Positions 63,213 through 64,000 of a stretch of DNA of 64,000 nucleotides are shown here, in pieces (within the stretch, counting starts at the first letter, position 1; each line of letters opens with the position of its first letter). A program made the translations under genes and the position numbers. Below the pieces are notes generated by a model that was not told the origin of the DNA, searched no databases, and worked only from the letters and a program-made list of their open reading frames with translations. Source of the DNA: Rhizobiaceae bacterium (GTDB lineage: Bacteria; Pseudomonadota; Alphaproteobacteria; Rhizobiales; Rhizobiaceae); NCBI GenBank assembly GCA_025698895.1, contig JAILWO010000002.1:1116001-1180000 (forward strand), read 5' to 3'.

Positions 63213-64000
63213 CGGGTGCCATCAATCGGCGTGACCTTCTCAAAGCTCATGCCGCCGCGCTGGCGGCGGCATCGGCCGGTGTCGCGCTTCCGGCTTCTGC
63301 GCAGCCGGTCCCGGGCGGTGTGGAGGCGCTGGAGATCAAATGGTCGAAGGCTCCCTGCCGGTTCTGCGGCACCGGCTGCGGGGTGATGGTGGGTGTCAAG
63401 GACGGACAGGTGGTCGCCACACACGGCGACATGCAGGCGGAGGTCAACCGCGGCCTTAACTGCGTGAAGGGCTATTTCCTGTCCAAGATCATGTATGGCG
63501 AGGACCGCCTCACCACCCCGCTGATGCGCAAGGCCGGTGGGGTCTATGACAAGGACGGCGAGTTCGAGCCGGTGTCGTGGGACGAGGCCTTCGATCTGAT
63601 GGCCGAGAAGCTGAAGCAGGTCCTGCGCGACAAGGGTCCCGAGGCCGTCGGCATGTTCGGCTCCGGCCAATGGACGATCTTCGAGGGTTATGCAGCCACC
63701 AAGCTGATGCGGGCGGGGTTCCGCTCCAACAATCTCGATCCCAACGCCCGTCATTGCATGGCGTCGGCCGCTACCGCCTTCATGCGGGCCTTCGGCATGG
63801 ACGAGCCGATGGGCTGCTATGACGATTTCGAGCATGCCGACGCCTTCGTGCTGTGGGGCTCGAACATGGCCGAGATGCATCCGATCCTCTGGACCCGGGT
63901 CGCCGACCGCAGGCTCGGACACCCGCACGTCCGCTGCGCCGCGCTTTCGACCTTCACCCATCGCTCGATGGACCTGGCTGACATCCCGATCGTCTTCAAG
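63209..64000 (+). CDS. napA: Periplasmic nitrate reductase catalytic subunit NapA (5' part)
   Basis: The first 264 codons; the gene continues past the window end (full length is about 830 residues). Reduces nitrate to nitrite in the periplasm with a Mo-bis-MGD cofactor and one [4Fe-4S] cluster. A twin-arginine signal ([11 protein letters not shown], residues 6-16) is followed by cluster cysteines at 49, 52, 56 and 84 (CRFCGTGC and NCVKG) and the likely Mo-ligand Cys182 (NARHCMASA). Gene order is napE-napD-napA, with no napF between them. Confidence 0.97.
   Translation, partial: MTGAINRRDLLKAHAAALAAASAGVALPASAQPVPGGVEALEIKWSKAPCRFCGTGCGVMVGVKDGQVVATHGDMQAEVNRGLNCVKGYFLSKIMYGEDRLTTPLMRKAGGVYDKDGEFEPVSWDEAFDLMAEKLKQVLRDKGPEAVGMFGSGQWTIFEGYAATKLMRAGFRSNNLDPNARHCMASAATAFMRAFGMDEPMGCYDDFEHADAFVLWGSNMAEMHPILWTRVADRRLGHPHVRCAALSTFTHRSMDLADIPIVFK

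Noticed and set aside
1-64000. Mobile elements, integrases, attachment sites
   Set aside because: No transposase or integrase signature and no flanking direct repeats around tRNA-Leu were found.

Overview
This is a 64 kb, high-GC window that looks like a chromosome segment of an alphaproteobacterium of the Hyphomicrobiales (Rhizobiales), probably Phyllobacteriaceae-like (Mesorhizobium/Nitratireductor/Aquamicrobium type). The evidence is the gene order serS-surE-pcm-nlpD ... yajC-secDF ... trmFO ... tRNA-Leu-tig, the fused secDF, a DUF1127 gene followed by an anti-Shine-Dalgarno hairpin array, and the many TRAP and sugar-type ABC transporters. No IS element, phage gene or CRISPR array was seen.

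Region A (1-17,400) is housekeeping: serS, surE-pcm-lipoprotein LytM factor, a DUF815-type ATPase, yajC-secDF, an Mth938-like protein, a squalene/phytoene-synthase-like protein, a sterol-desaturase-like hydroxylase, a DUF4153 membrane protein, trmFO, tRNA-Leu(UAG) and tig. Between trmFO and tRNA-Leu lies a small DUF1127 gene followed by five hairpins, each with a CCUCCUCCC-type loop. The first four form two copies of an 84-nt unit and the fifth is an intrinsic terminator. This matches the cuckoo/CcsR small-RNA arrangement.

Region B (17,397-34,003) is a long catabolic operon divergent from a TetR-VOC pair. It encodes a TRAP transporter; a kinase, small partner, CoA ligase and ACAD10/11-type dehydrogenase set resembling the Lva pathway for 4-hydroxyacyl-CoAs; a MaoC hydratase; a lipocalin-like DUF protein; and a ribose-type ABC transporter interleaved with two strictosidine-synthase/SMP-30-like propeller domains, one fused to a permease. 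My reading, which is inference, is uptake and opening of lactones or other esters to 4-hydroxy acids, then CoA activation, phosphorylation, phosphate elimination and beta-oxidation.

Region C (34,026-38,623) is an enoyl-CoA hydratase-TetR-transglutaminase-like-thiolase operon divergent from a nitronate-monooxygenase-like flavoprotein. A 19-bp palindrome overlaps both -10 elements. Region D (38,620-46,686) is an operon of DadA-like oxidoreductase, TRAP transporter, M81 (MlrC-like) peptidase, alpha/beta hydrolase and ornithine-cyclodeaminase-like protein. It is divergent from an XRE-cupin regulator, with a 16-bp perfect palindrome plus a direct half-site between them.

Region E (46,723-55,189) is a fatty-acid beta-oxidation operon (fadE-thiolase-fadJ-acetyl-CoA hydrolase/transferase) divergent from a TetR regulator. 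Region F (55,225-58,615) holds a cyclase-family hydrolase, a flavin monooxygenase and a DenD-like epimerase. Region G (58,834-64,000) is a denitrification block: an NnrR/FNR-type box, nirK, nirV, a small unknown protein, nnrS, then napE, napD and the 5' part of napA, which runs off the window.
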